Shown: positions 15,212-24,371 of the stretch, piece after piece
Position numbering within the stretch: position 1 is the stretch's first letter
Layout of the letters: every line of letters starts with the position of its first letter
NCBI RefSeq assembly: GCF_000737515.1
Contig: NZ_CP006587.1
Coordinates: forward strand, 2,227,001 to 2,291,000
Length of the DNA stretch: 64,000 nucleotides
Direction: 5' to 3'
Origin: Hymenobacter sp. APR13
GTDB lineage: Bacteria; Bacteroidota; Bacteroidia; Cytophagales; Hymenobacteraceae
Notes under the pieces: model-generated
Database searches by the model: none
What the model was told of the DNA's origin: nothing
Seen by the model: the letters and a program-made list of their open reading frames with translations, nothing else
Translations under genes and position numbers: made by a program

Positions 15212-16510
15212 ATGAATCGCCTGCTTTCCGTACTTGCCCTCACGCTGCCCCTGGCCGCGTCGGCCCAAACCACCGCCCTCGATGCCCGCATTGCCAAGCT
15301 GGCTGCCCAGCAGGAAAAGCAGGTGATTGCCTGGCGCCGCGACCTGCACGAACACCCCGAGCTGGGCAACCAGGAAACCCGCACGGCCGGTATCATTGCG
15401 GCGGAGCTGAAGCGGCTAGGCCTGGAAGTGCAGACCGGCGTGGCGCGCACCGGCGTGGTGGGCATCCTGCGCGGCGGCAAGCCCGGCCCCGTAGTGGCTT
15501 TGCGCGCTGACATGGACGGCCTGCCCGTAACGGAAAGCCCCACGCTGCCCTTCGCCTCCAAGGCCCGCACCCAGTACAACGGCCAGGAAGTGGGCGTGAT
15601 GCACGCCTGCGGCCACGACACCCACGTGGCCATGCTGCTGGGCGCCGCCAACGTGCTCAGTGAGATGAAAAAAGACCTCAGCGGCACCGTGAAGTTCATC
15701 TTTCAGCCCGCCGAGGAAGGCTCCCTGCCCGGCGTGACCGGCGGCGCCAAGCTGATGGTGCAGGAAGGCGTGCTCGACAACCCCAAAGTCGACGCCATCT
15801 TCGGCGTGCACATCAACGCCCAGACCGAGGTAGGCACCCTCAAATACCGCCCCGAGGGTACTATGGCCTCGTCCGACGTGTTTACCATCAAGGTGAAGGG
15901 AAAGTCGGCGCACGGCGCGTACCCGTGGCTGGCCGTGGACCCGGTGGTGACGGCGGCGCAGATTGTGGTGGGTTTGCAGACCATCATCAGCCGCCAGACT
16001 GAGCTGACGCAGGACGCGGCCGTGCTGACCGTGGGCATGGTGCACGGCGGGGTGCGCAACAACATCATCCCGGAGCAGGTAGAGCTGACCGGCACCATCC
16101 GCACCCTCAACAAGGAAATGCAGCAGCAAATCTGGGCCGCTGTGCGCCGTACGGCCACCAACATTGCCGAAAGCGCCGGCGCCACCGCCGAGGTCGACAT
16201 CGTGAACTACGCGCCCGTGACCTTCAACGAAGTGCGCCTCACCGAGCAGATGCTGCCCACCCTGCGCCGCGTGGCCGGCCCCGAGCACGTGGTGCTGCAG
16301 AAGGCCGTCACCGGCGCCGAGGACTTCGCCTACTATCAAGAGAAAGTGCCCGGCTTCTTCCTGTTTGTGGGCGGCATGCCCAAAGGCAAGGACGCCGCTA
16401 CCACCGCTCCGCACCACACGCCCGGCTTTTTCATCGACGAAAGCGGCCTCACCCTCGGCGTCCGCACCCTGGCCGCCCTCGCCGCCGACTATCTGGCCAT
16501 GAAAAAGTGA
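15212..16510 (+). CDS. M20 family amidohydrolase (secreted)
   Basis: 432 residues: signal peptide (MNRLLSVLALTLPLAASAQ), then an M20D-type core. Motifs are WRRDLHEHPELGNQE, ALRADMDGLPV, MHACGHDTHVAMLLG (Cys133, His135), FQPAEEG (Glu168-Glu169) and GAEDFAYYQ. This subfamily hydrolyses N-acyl amino acids, hippurate or indole-3-acetyl amino acids. The signal peptide places it in the periplasm, so scavenging of amidated amino acids is likely. The exact substrate is not readable. Confidence 0.93.
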   Translation: MNRLLSVLALTLPLAASAQTTALDARIAKLAAQQEKQVIAWRRDLHEHPELGNQETRTAGIIAAELKRLGLEVQTGVARTGVVGILRGGKPGPVVALRADMDGLPVTESPTLPFASKARTQYNGQEVGVMHACGHDTHVAMLLGAANVLSEMKKDLSGTVKFIFQPAEEGSLPGVTGGAKLMVQEGVLDNPKVDAIFGVHINAQTEVGTLKYRPEGTMASSDVFTIKVKGKSAHGAYPWLAVDPVVTAAQIVVGLQTIISRQTELTQDAAVLTVGMVHGGVRNNIIPEQVELTGTIRTLNKEMQQQIWAAVRRTATNIAESAGATAEVDIVNYAPVTFNEVRLTEQMLPTLRRVAGPEHVVLQKAVTGAEDFAYYQEKVPGFFLFVGGMPKGKDAATTAPHHTPGFFIDESGLTLGVRTLAALAADYLAMKK

Positions 16511-16749
16511 GTCGTGAATCGTGATGAGGTGATGAGGTGAATTGTGACAAGTGACAGGCAACAGGTGAAAAAGAACGTCATGCAGAGCGAAGCGAAGCAT
16601 CTCGCGTGCTGACGCCTGCGTCACGTTGCCCCATCGACGCCTCCACGCAGAAGCTCTTCCTTGCCAACTTCTCCCTGTCACCTGTCACCTGTCACGATTC
16701 ACCCCATCACCTCATCACCTCATCACGATTCACCCCATCACCCCTCACA
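16511..16749. repeat. Intergenic TCAC/TGTCAC runs around a half copy of repeat family A
   Basis: 16511-16570 carries GTGATGAGGTGATGAGGTG and GTGACAAGTGACAGG. 16574-16611 is a half copy of the palindrome at 2952 (AACGTCATGCAGAGCGAAGC and on through CATCTCGCGTGCTG). 16675-16749 is CTGTCACCTGTCACCTGTCA followed by CACCCCATCACC-type units up to the ATG at 16750. The flanking TCAC-rich strings are roughly inverted relative to each other. No gene is seen. Confidence 0.7.
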
Positions 16750-17628
16750 ATGAACATCGCCCTCGTCACCTGCGAAACTCTGGCGCAATACGCGGCTCCC
16801 AACGTCGATGATGAAGACAACCTGCTCACGCGCCACCTGCGGGCGCAGGGCCACCATGTAGAGCCCCGCATCTGGAGCAACCCCGCCGTGGACTGGCTGA
16901 GCTACGACGCCGTGGTGCTCAAGTCGCCGTGGGACTACTTCGACCGGGTGCAGGAGTTCTACGCCTGGCTAAACCGGCTGGACGCGCTGGGCGTGCGCCT
17001 GCTCAACCCCGTGGCCACCGTGCGCTGGAACGCCGACAAGAAGTACCTGCTCGACATGCAGCAGGCCGGCGTGCGCATCGTGCCCACGCACTGGCTCACC
17101 ACAGGCACCCCTTTCGACGCCGAAAGGGTGTTTGAAGCCCTCGGCACCGAGCGGCTGGTGGTGAAGCCGGCCGTGAGCGGCGGCGCCAAAAACACCTTCG
17201 ACCTCACGCTGCCGGAAGCCCTGCGCCGCGCGTCGGAGCTCACCGAACTGCTGCGCCACGAGGACTTTCTGGCCCAGCCCTTCCAGCCCGAAATCCAAAC
17301 CCAGGGCGAATGGTCGCTCATTTACCTGGGCGGCGAGTTCAGCCACTGCGTGCTGAAAACCCCCAAGGCCGGCGACTTCCGGGTGCAGCATTACCTCGGC
17401 GGCGGCATCGAGCCCCAGGAGGCGCCCGCCCACCTGCGCACCACCGCCGACCAGATCGTGCGCGACTTCGCCAAAAACTGCCTCTACGCCCGCGTAGACG
17501 GCGTAGATGCCAACGGCGAGCTGCTGCTCATGGAGCTGGAGCTTATCGAGCCCTTCCTCTACCTGGCCTCCGACGAGCACAGCCTCACCCGCTACAGCCA
17601 GGCCTTAGCACGGATGTCAGCGGATTAG
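16750..17628 (+). CDS. ATP-grasp domain protein
   Basis: 292 residues without a signal peptide. MNIALVTCETLAQYAAPNVD opens a pre-ATP-grasp Rossmann-like domain. LVVKPAVSGGAKNTF is the nucleotide-binding lysine and glycine loop, and LLLMELELIEPFLYL the Mg-binding Glu strand. It is similar to glutathione-synthetase-like proteins that ligate an amine to a carboxylate; the substrates are unknown. The ATG at 16750 is preferred because upstream in-frame codons are made of intergenic repeat. It is flanked by an M20 peptidase and an SDR with no clear functional tie. Confidence 0.85.
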   Translation: MNIALVTCETLAQYAAPNVDDEDNLLTRHLRAQGHHVEPRIWSNPAVDWLSYDAVVLKSPWDYFDRVQEFYAWLNRLDALGVRLLNPVATVRWNADKKYLLDMQQAGVRIVPTHWLTTGTPFDAERVFEALGTERLVVKPAVSGGAKNTFDLTLPEALRRASELTELLRHEDFLAQPFQPEIQTQGEWSLIYLGGEFSHCVLKTPKAGDFRVQHYLGGGIEPQEAPAHLRTTADQIVRDFAKNCLYARVDGVDANGELLLMELELIEPFLYLASDEHSLTRYSQALARMSAD

Positions 17629-17652
17629 CCGGATCAGTCGGATTTTGTAGTC

Positions 17653-17726
17653 GATTTCCTATTCGTTTCAAACAGAAAGGGCTTGCTGTGTGGCAAGCCC
17701 TTTCTGTTTGAAACGAATAGGAAATC
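17653..17726. terminator. Perfect 34-bp-arm palindrome between convergent genes
   Basis: 17653-17686 (GATTTCCTATTCGTTTCAAA and on) and 17693-17726 are exact inverted copies with a 6-base loop TGTGTG. It lies between the ATP-grasp gene and the minus-strand SDR gene, so it probably ends both transcripts. Outside it is a second, imperfect inverted pair of CGGATTAGCCGGAT-type sequence (about 17613-17652 and 17757-17797). Confidence 0.85.
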
Positions 17727-17798
17727 AAGGCAGAACCAAGCAGAACAGAATCGTCCACAAAATCCGACCAATCCGGCTAATTCGCTAAAATCCGTGAT

Positions 17799-18590
17799 TC
17801 AGAAACCGTTCACGCTGAAGCCGCCGTCCACGCTCAGGGTCTGGCCGGTGATGTAGCTGGCGGCGGGCAGACACAGAAACGCCACGGCGGCGGCCACCTC
17901 CTCGGGCTCGCCCACGCGGCGGGCCGGCGTGCGGCTCAGAACCTGCTCCAGGTACTCGGGGTTGCGCAGCACGGTTTCGGCCAGCGGCGTGCGGATGTAC
18001 CACGGCGCCACCGTATTCACCCGGATGCCGGCCGGGGCCCACTCGGCGGCCAGGTTGCGGCCCAGCTGGTTCATGGCGGCCTTGGTCATGCCATAGATGG
18101 AGCCGGTGCGCACGTGCGTGAGCCCCGCCACCGACGACACATTCACGATGCTGGCGCCGCCAGCCGCCTGCAGCAGCGGATATGCGCCCTGGCACAGCCC
18201 AAACACCGACTCCATGTTGGTGGCCAGCAGGTGCTGGTACTCGGTGGGGCTGTACTCGATGGTGGGCTTGCGGATGTTGGTGCCCACGTTGTTCACCAGA
18301 ATATGCAGAGCCGGGCCAAGCCGGCCCGCGGCCTCCAGCACCTGCTGCCGGCCGGCCGCGGTGCTTACGTCGGCGGCTATGGCGTAGGCGGCCAGATTCT
18401 GGGCGCGCCAGTCGGCCACCTGGGCTTCCAGGTCGGGTGCCTGGCGGGCCACCGCCAGCACGGTAGCGCCCAGGCCCAGCAGTTCGGCCGCCACGGCGGC
18501 ACCAATGCCTTTGGAGGCGCCCGTGACGATGGCCAGCTGACCATCGAGGCGCCAGCGGGAAGAAGCAGAAGAGGAGAAGGAAACAGCCAT
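17799..18590 (-). CDS. SDR family oxidoreductase (tropinone-reductase-like)
   Basis: 263 residues: TGASKGIG at 23-30, N100-N-V-G, Ser153, Tyr166 and Lys170 (YGMTK), and the C-terminal [15 protein letters not shown]. All catalytic residues are present. [11 protein letters not shown] resembles plant tropinone reductases and their bacterial homologues, but the true substrate is unknown. It uses NADP(H) or NAD(H) in the cytoplasm. The TGA stop at 17799 lies just outside the CGGATT repeat block. Confidence 0.92.
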   Translation of the reverse strand: MAVSFSSSASSRWRLDGQLAIVTGASKGIGAAVAAELLGLGATVLAVARQAPDLEAQVADWRAQNLAAYAIAADVSTAAGRQQVLEAAGRLGPALHILVNNVGTNIRKPTIEYSPTEYQHLLATNMESVFGLCQGAYPLLQAAGGASIVNVSSVAGLTHVRTGSIYGMTKAAMNQLGRNLAAEWAPAGIRVNTVAPWYIRTPLAETVLRNPEYLEQVLSRTPARRVGEPEEVAAAVAFLCLPAASYITGQTLSVDGGFSVNGF

Positions 18591-18861
18591 GAGGGAAATA
18601 GCAGAAAACAGAGATGATACGCCTAAGCCTCTACGCAGCCCAGCCCAGCCAGGGACGCAGTTGGGTAGAGAAATTTTGGATTAAAACAAAATTAAGTTGA
18701 CATAAATGAGTATATCGTCATTTATAAGGTTTTCAGATAAAAGGATGTTTAAAAAATAATTTGATAGAGTAAATACGGTTTAATTGAAAATAACGTAAGT
18801 TAGCAGACTGCCTGGCTGAAATAAGGCAATCTGCACTTCTCACTTCTCACAACCACTCCGT
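18591..18861. other. AT-rich leader region of the M4 protease gene
   Basis: Bases 18670-18810 are strikingly AT-rich compared with the surroundings. AATAATTTG at 18749-18757 is close to TAnnTTTG but one base short. A small hairpin, GACTGCCT/AGGCAATC, lies at about 18808-18832. CACTTCTCACTTCTCAC just before the ATG is pyrimidine-rich. Promoter placement is uncertain. Confidence 0.45.
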
Positions 18862-21300
18862 ATGCTAAACAAATACTCTGCTGCCACCCTTCTGCTCTTG
18901 GGTGGCCTTACCACTTCGTCGTTGGCTCAGGATTATTCCCGGGTGAAGAGCAAGGAGCTTGATGAGAAGGGAATGCCGTCTTTGATTGAGCTCAATGTGC
19001 AAGGTGCCGCCTACCGGCTCAGCGACGCCAAGGCCGCGCTGCGCGAGCAGCTGCAGCTCGCGTCTACCGATCAGCTGGCCCTGCTGAAAACTGAAACCGA
19101 CGAGCTGGGCTTCGTCCACGAGAAGTACCAGCAATTCTACAAAGGCATCAAAGTGGAGCACGGCACCTACTCGGTGCATGCCCGCCAGGGTCGTGTGGAA
19201 GTGCTCAACGGCCACTTCGAGAAAATCAGCGGCCTGAGCACCACCCCCACCCTGGACGCCGCCGCCGCGCTGTCGCGGGCGCTGGCCTTTGTGGGTGCCC
19301 GCACTTATATGTGGCAGGATGCTGCTGAGGAAGCCGGCCTGCGCCAGCAGGAAAACAACGCCGCTGCCACCTACGCCCCTCAGGGAGAGCTGGTGGTAGT
19401 GGAAAACCAGCGCAGCACCAGCCCGCAACAAGCTGGCAAGCCGGTGCTGGCCTGGAAGTTCAACGTGTACGCCAAGGCTCCGCTGAGCCGCGCCTTCATC
19501 TACGTCGACGCGCACACTGGCGAAGTCGTGCTCAAGGATGACATCATCAAGCACGCCGCCGCCACCGGCACGTTCGCCACCAAGTACAGCGGCACCAAAA
19601 CCGCCACCACCGACAGCTTCAACGGCACTTTCCGCCTGCACGACGTAACGCGCGGCAACGGCATCCAGACCTACAACTGCAAGAAGGGCAGCAGCTATAC
19701 GGCCGCCGTCGACTTCACCGACGCCGACAACAGCTGGACGGAGTACAACAACGCCAACTTCGACAACGCCGCCCTCGACGCGCACTACGGCGCCCAGAGC
19801 ACCTACGACTACTTCAAGAACGTCCACAACCGCAACTCCTACAACAACGCCGGCGCCACCATCAGAAGCTACGTGCACTTCGACAACACGCCTGGCGACG
19901 GCGTGGGCTACGAAAACGCGTTCTGGGATGGCACGCGCATGACCTACGGCGACGGCGCCACCCGCTTCGACCCGCTGACTTCGCTCGACGTGGCAGCCCA
20001 CGAAATCGGCCACGCTGTGTGCTCGTCGTCGGCAAACCTCACCTACTCCAACGAGTCAGGTGCCCTCAACGAAGGCTTCTCCGACATCTGGGGTGCCTGC
20101 GTGGAGTACTACAAAGACGCCAGCAAGCAAACCTGGCTGATCGGCGAAGACATCGATAAGGTGCGGCCGTCGCTGCGCTCGATGAGCAACCCTAACGCCG
20201 AAGGCCAGCCTGACACTTACAAAGGTACCAGCTGGTACACCGGCACCGGCGACAACGGCGGGGTGCACTACAACTCGGGCGTACTCAACCACTGGTTCTA
20301 CCGGCTGGCCGTGGGCGGCAGCGGCACCAACGACATCGGCAACGTGTTCAGCGTAGCCGGCATCGGCATCGACAAGGCCGGCCGCATTGCCTACCGCACC
20401 GAAACCGTGTACCTCACGGCTTCGTCCAACTACGCGGCGGCCCGCACGGGCTCCATCCAGGCAGCCAAAGACCTGTATGGCGCCGGCTCGGCCGAAGAGC
20501 AGGCCGTGACCAACGCCTGGTTTGCCGTAGGGGTAGGCGCTGCCTACAGCGGTGGTACCACGCCTCCTCCCACCACGGTTACGTACTGCGCCAGCAAAGG
20601 CAACAACGTAGCCTATGAGTGGATTGATTACGTGAAGCTGGGCACCATCGCCCGTACTTCCAGCAAAGACGCCGGCTACTACAATGGCACGGCCACCAGC
20701 ACGTCGCTGGCCGCTGGCTCGTCGCAGACCATCAGCTACTCGGCCGGCTTCACCTCGACGGCCTACACCGAGTACTGGAAGGTGTACATCGACTACAACC
20801 AGGACGGTGACTTCACCGACGCCGGCGAGCTGGTAGCCAGCCGCAGCAGCAACTCGGCCGCTACGCTCACCAGCACGTTCACGGTGCCAACCACGGCCCG
20901 CACCGGCGCCACCCGCCTGCGCGTAGTGATGAGCGACGCCTCGGCCACAACCAGCTGCAACAGCTACAGCTATGGCGAAACCGAAGATTACACGGTGAAC
21001 ATCACGGGCGGCGCGGCCGTTGCCGGCGTAACGGCTGGCGGCAGCATGGGCCTCACGCAGGGCACTCCGGCCCGCGGCCTGGAGCTGTACCCTAACCCGG
21101 CTTCCGACATGGTGCGCATCATCATGCCCGATAACGCCCCGCTGGTGTCCGTAATGCTGACCGACCTGCGCGGCGCCAAAGTAACCGGCGTGCAGGTAGC
21201 CGGCGACCAACTGAACGTATCGGCGCTGGCCAAGGGCATCTACACCCTTACCGCCACCGACGGCCAGAAAGTGTTCCACCAGCGCTTCATCAAGCAATAG
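18862..21300 (+). CDS. M4 family (thermolysin-type) metallopeptidase with GEVED domain and T9SS tail
   Basis: 812 residues. Signal peptide (1-22), FTP/PepSY propeptide (about 25-230), M4 catalytic domain with His380-Glu381-x-x-His384 (AAHEIGHAV) and Glu404 (NEGFSD), a GEVED domain (about 578-716, ending YGETEDYTVNI), and a type IX secretion C-terminal sorting domain (about 738-812, LELYPNPASD to IYTLTA). It is predicted to be exported by T9SS, processed, and attached or released as an extracellular endopeptidase. A strong terminator follows and no partner gene is adjacent. Confidence 0.95.
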   Translation: MLNKYSAATLLLLGGLTTSSLAQDYSRVKSKELDEKGMPSLIELNVQGAAYRLSDAKAALREQLQLASTDQLALLKTETDELGFVHEKYQQFYKGIKVEHGTYSVHARQGRVEVLNGHFEKISGLSTTPTLDAAAALSRALAFVGARTYMWQDAAEEAGLRQQENNAAATYAPQGELVVVENQRSTSPQQAGKPVLAWKFNVYAKAPLSRAFIYVDAHTGEVVLKDDIIKHAAATGTFATKYSGTKTATTDSFNGTFRLHDVTRGNGIQTYNCKKGSSYTAAVDFTDADNSWTEYNNANFDNAALDAHYGAQSTYDYFKNVHNRNSYNNAGATIRSYVHFDNTPGDGVGYENAFWDGTRMTYGDGATRFDPLTSLDVAAHEIGHAVCSSSANLTYSNESGALNEGFSDIWGACVEYYKDASKQTWLIGEDIDKVRPSLRSMSNPNAEGQPDTYKGTSWYTGTGDNGGVHYNSGVLNHWFYRLAVGGSGTNDIGNVFSVAGIGIDKAGRIAYRTETVYLTASSNYAAARTGSIQAAKDLYGAGSAEEQAVTNAWFAVGVGAAYSGGTTPPPTTVTYCASKGNNVAYEWIDYVKLGTIARTSSKDAGYYNGTATSTSLAAGSSQTISYSAGFTSTAYTEYWKVYIDYNQDGDFTDAGELVASRSSNSAATLTSTFTVPTTARTGATRLRVVMSDASATTSCNSYSYGETEDYTVNITGGAAVAGVTAGGSMGLTQGTPARGLELYPNPASDMVRIIMPDNAPLVSVMLTDLRGAKVTGVQVAGDQLNVSALAKGIYTLTATDGQKVFHQRFIKQ

Positions 21301-21340
21301 ATGACTCGCTCAGGCAGCAGGTATTGCTGACCGCGAATTG

Positions 21341-21372
21341 AAAAAGGCCCGTCTTACGACGGGCCTTTTTTT
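21341..21372 (+). terminator. Rho-independent terminator after the M4 protease gene
   Basis: AAAAAGGCCCGTC pairs with GACGGGCCTTTTT around a TTAC loop and ends in seven T. It may also serve the convergent barrel gene on the other strand, which has a poly-A on its side. Confidence 0.9.
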
Positions 21373-21454
21373 GTTGGTTCTGCACCAGCGCAGCGGAGCA
21401 AGGCACGCTCGTAGCAGGCGGCATCGAGCCAGGAGACTGGGGGTGGAAGATGCT

Positions 21455-22201
21455 TTACCGTCCCCAGGGGGCGTATTCCAGTTTGATTTCGGCCAGGCCG
21501 TAGCCGTCGTTGAGGCTGGAGCTGGAGCGGCCACTGACGGGGCTGATGTCGTCGAGCTGGTCGGTGGAGGTGAAGTAGTAGGAGGCTTCGGCAGTGGCGT
21601 TGAGCTGCGGCGTGAGCCGGAACACCACTCCAAACCCCACCGGCGCGACCAAGCCCAGGGCAGGGTAGTCGTTGCGCTCGGATTCGAGGTAGTTCGTGCG
21701 GTCGTCGGGGCGCAGCGTGCCGCGGTAGGCTTTGGGGCTGTAGAGCAGGAAGCCGGCGCCGGCTTTCACGTAGGGCTTGATCAGGGAAGCCGGACGCTTG
21801 GGCGTGGCAAACTGGCTTTCGTCGCGCAGCAACTCATAGCGCAGAAACGTGACGCCGCTCACGTTGCGGCCCCGGAAGGCCAGGCCGCGCTCCGGCAGTT
21901 GATCTTTGGCCCCAACCTGAAAGTACGTGGCCTCGCCGCCTATCACCAGCCGCGGGCGCAGCAGGTAGAGCACGCCCAGGCTGGCGCTGGGGCCCGGTAG
22001 ATTATCGGAGAAGTTGCCGGCCAGGTCGCCGTTGTAGAATGCTGCGCCGCCGCCCACCGTAAAGCGCACCGGCCCCCGGTAGTAGGCCCGCGCCTGGCTG
22101 CTGTAGTAGCGTCGGCGACGCTCCGGCCCATCCTGCGCGGTGGCGGTGTGGGCCAGCAGCACGCTGGCCGTTAAGGAAGAAAGGAGCACAAGACGCTTCA
22201 C
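21455..22201 (-). CDS. Outer-membrane beta-barrel protein
   Basis: 248 residues from a GTG start: signal peptide (KRLVLLSSLTASVLLAHTATA), then alternating amphipathic strands typical of an 8-10 strand barrel (VRFTVGGGAAFYNGDLAGNF, LVIGGEATYFQVG, YVKAGAGFLLYSP, AEASYYFTSTDQLDDISP) ending LAEIKLEYAPW. It resembles the DUF6089/porin-family proteins of Bacteroidota; function is not known. An upstream in-frame ATG at 22255 would place intergenic TCAC-repeat codons before the signal peptide, so GTG at 22201 is favoured. Confidence 0.82.
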   Translation of the reverse strand: MKRLVLLSSLTASVLLAHTATAQDGPERRRRYYSSQARAYYRGPVRFTVGGGAAFYNGDLAGNFSDNLPGPSASLGVLYLLRPRLVIGGEATYFQVGAKDQLPERGLAFRGRNVSGVTFLRYELLRDESQFATPKRPASLIKPYVKAGAGFLLYSPKAYRGTLRPDDRTNYLESERNDYPALGLVAPVGFGVVFRLTPQLNATAEASYYFTSTDQLDDISPVSGRSSSSLNDGYGLAEIKLEYAPWGR

Positions 22202-22203
22202 GC

Positions 22204-22497
22204 AGTGGGGGTAATGAGGTGATGGGGTGATGAGGTGACACGTGACAGGTGACACGGGACACGTGACGGGGTAGAGGAGAGGCTTGCTGGCGCGGTTGGG
22301 GCAGCGGCAAGCCTACAACGCAAGCAAGTACGGCTTTGGTCTGAAAATAGGTTTCCGCGCGCGTTACTTTCCCGCCCAGCCGCGCATATCACCCCTTCAC
22401 CAGTGACGTGTAACCCGTCACCCGTCACCCGCCACCTGCCACCTGTCCCGTGTCACCTTTCACGTGTCACCCCATCACCCCATCACCCTATCACAGC
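22204..22497. repeat. Intergenic TCAC/GTGAC repeat strings
   Basis: No gene. 22210-22270 reads GTGATGGGGTGATGAGGTGA then ACGTGACAGGTGACACGGGA. 22405-22495 reads ACGTGTAACCCGTCACCCGT then CCTGTCCCGTGTCACC and CCCATCACCCCATCACCC. The two strings face each other and could pair imperfectly. The same kind of sequence occurs at 16511-16749 and near 47559-47600. Confidence 0.65.
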
Positions 22498-23217
22498 TTA
22501 CTTGAATTTTCCCTGCGGGTCGGGCATCTTGGCCAGCAGCTCAGTCAGGAAGTCGAAGTCGATGCTGGTCATGCTCAGGGCCTGGCCTTTGTGGACGGCC
22601 TCCCAGGCTTTGGCGTAGTCCTGCTGCAGATAGTGCACACGGGCCATCTGCTGCCAGGCAATGGCATTGTCGGGGCTGGCCGCGAGGGCGCGCTGCAGCA
22701 GGTCGGTGGCGGTGGTGAGGTCTTTCTTCTTTTGGGTCTGCTCGTATCGAATCAAATGGCTGGAGCCCAGGTCGCTGAGCATCAGCGCGTCGGTGGGCGC
22801 CAAAGCCAGGCCCTGCGTGAGCAGGGCAATGGCCTGGTCGGGGGTGGGCTGGCGGCTGGCCACGATGCCCAGGCCGCGGTACACGTCGGGATTTTTGGCG
22901 TCGAGCAGCCAGGCGAGGTTGAAGCGGAACGCGGCCGTGTCGGCGAGGCCTTCCGAGAGGTACTCGTAGCCCTTGCCCGACAAAAAGCGGCTGGCTTCTT
23001 CACGGGAGGCAAAGCTGGCGGCCACTTTGTCCACGTAGCCGGCTCCGAGCAGCGCCTCAGCCTGGGCCGTGGTGGCACCGCCGAACAGCGGCTGCAGGCG
23101 GTTGGCCGCACTCAGCGCCACGGCGGCGTCGCCTTTCACTTTGACTTTGCGCTGGGCGTGGGCTGGGGCCGCCAGCAGCGTGAGCAGCCCCAGGGCTGCG
23201 TAAACGGTGTATTTCAT
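22498..23217 (-). CDS. Secreted TPR-like protein
   Basis: 239 residues with a signal peptide (MKYTVYAALGLLTLLAAPAHAQ). The alpha-helical body has helices compatible with tetratricopeptide repeats: DTAAFRFNLAWLLDAKNPDV, AIALLTQGLALAPTDALMLS, ATDLLQRALAASPDNAIAWQ, DYAKAWEAVHKGQAL. A periplasmic protein-binding role is likely; the partner is unknown. A TATATTTG element lies upstream. Confidence 0.8.
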   Translation of the reverse strand: MKYTVYAALGLLTLLAAPAHAQRKVKVKGDAAVALSAANRLQPLFGGATTAQAEALLGAGYVDKVAASFASREEASRFLSGKGYEYLSEGLADTAAFRFNLAWLLDAKNPDVYRGLGIVASRQPTPDQAIALLTQGLALAPTDALMLSDLGSSHLIRYEQTQKKKDLTTATDLLQRALAASPDNAIAWQQMARVHYLQQDYAKAWEAVHKGQALSMTSIDFDFLTELLAKMPDPQGKFK

Positions 23218-23273
23218 GGAGAGAATAGAAGAACGAAGGAAGAAGCCGCCGGCTGGCAGCCAGGGGCTTCCGG

Positions 23274-23281
23274 CAAATATA
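23274..23281 (-). promoter_or_regulatory. Bacteroidota -7 element for the TPR protein gene
   Basis: TATATTTG on the minus strand, an exact TAnnTTTG match 57 bases upstream of the ATG. Confidence 0.5.
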
Positions 23282-23387
23282 ACGCCGGCTGGCCGGGCGC
23301 TGGTGTGCAGCGGGGTGGCATCCGGGCAGGGCCTGGCTGCGTAGGTGCAAAGCGCGGCCGGTTCGGCCCTGCTTTTTCTCTGCTTTT

Positions 23388-24269
23388 ATGTCTTTTTCCC
23401 GCCGCTGGCTCTATCTGCCGGCTCTGCTGGTGCTGCCCCTGCTGCTGGGTTTGGCCAACGAATACGCCACCGCCCGCCCCAGCCGCCGCACCCAAAACGT
23501 GGCCTACGTGCCCGCCTCCGACCCTACCTTCGATACCGAGCGTCACCGCCTCGATGTATACACGCCCAAGAAGAAAGCTGCGGCGCCGTATCCGGTGGTG
23601 GTGTTCATCCATGGCGGCAGCTGGAACAGCGGCAACAAGAACTTCTACTCCTTCATCGGGCGGCGGCTGGCCAAGCAGGGCGTGGTGGCCGTGGTAATAA
23701 ACTACCGCCTGGCTCCGGCCGTGCAGGTGCCGCAGATGGCCGACGACTGCGCCCGCGCCGTGGCGTGGACCGCGCAGCACATTGCCGAATACGGCGGCGA
23801 CCCCAAGCGCCTGTTCCTGATGGGCCACTCGGCCGGTGCCGGCCTGGCCGCGCTGCTGGCTGCCGACAACCGCCTGCTGGCCCGCCACGGCTGGCCCCGG
23901 AACCCCGTCAAAGGCGTCCTGCTCGATGACCCCGCCGGCCTCGATATGTACGACTACCTGCAGAAGCAGGAGTACCCCGGCGACGCCCAGTACCTGGTGC
24001 CGTTCGGACAAGACCCGGCCGTGTGGCGCGAGGTGTCGGCCATGTACCACGTCACGGCCCAGACGCCGCCCATGCGGCTGTTCATCGGCGGCGAAACGTA
24101 TCCGTCCATCAGTAGCAGCAGCCGCAAGTTTGTGAGCAAGCTGCAGAGCCTGGGCCAGCAGCCGCAGCTGACCGTGCTGCCCGGCAAAAAACACGCCCCC
24201 ATGGTGCTGCAGCTCTACTTCCAGCACAACATCATCTACCAGGAGCTGCTGAAGTTTATAGGTGCTTAG
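23388..24269 (+). CDS. Alpha/beta hydrolase (esterase/lipase BD-FAE-like)
   Basis: 293 residues: N-terminal signal or anchor segment (8-24), oxyanion motif HGGSWNSG (75-82), nucleophile Ser148 in GHSAGAG, and a late GKKHAPMV that likely supplies the His. The arrangement (VFIHGG, INYRLAP, QMADDCARAVAW) matches carbohydrate-ester or carboxyl-esterase relatives of BD-FAE. It is predicted to be periplasmic or lipid-facing. The substrate is unknown. Confidence 0.88.
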   Translation: MSFSRRWLYLPALLVLPLLLGLANEYATARPSRRTQNVAYVPASDPTFDTERHRLDVYTPKKKAAAPYPVVVFIHGGSWNSGNKNFYSFIGRRLAKQGVVAVVINYRLAPAVQVPQMADDCARAVAWTAQHIAEYGGDPKRLFLMGHSAGAGLAALLAADNRLLARHGWPRNPVKGVLLDDPAGLDMYDYLQKQEYPGDAQYLVPFGQDPAVWREVSAMYHVTAQTPPMRLFIGGETYPSISSSSRKFVSKLQSLGQQPQLTVLPGKKHAPMVLQLYFQHNIIYQELLKFIGA

Positions 24270-24330
24270 GGAATAGGGATTGGTGATTAGGTAATAGGGC
24301 CTGGTGATTATGCTCAAATAAACAGAAAGA

Positions 24331-24364
24331 AAAGAGGCCCCGCCGTAACCCGGCGGGGCCTTTC
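24331..24364 (+). terminator. Terminator after the alpha/beta hydrolase gene
   Basis: AGGCCCCGCCG (24335-24345) pairs with CGGCGGGGCCTT (24351-24362) with a short loop, preceded by a run of A and followed by TTTC. Confidence 0.8.
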
Positions 24365-24371
24365 ACATACA

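Noticed and set aside
18865..21297. Two long minus-strand ORFs opposite the M4 protease
   Set aside because: No signal, domains or plausible composition; shadows of a gene with complete catalytic motifs.
22450..23697. Plus-strand ORF of 415 codons across two genes
   Set aside because: Runs antisense to the TPR gene and then out of frame through the hydrolase gene; no domain.
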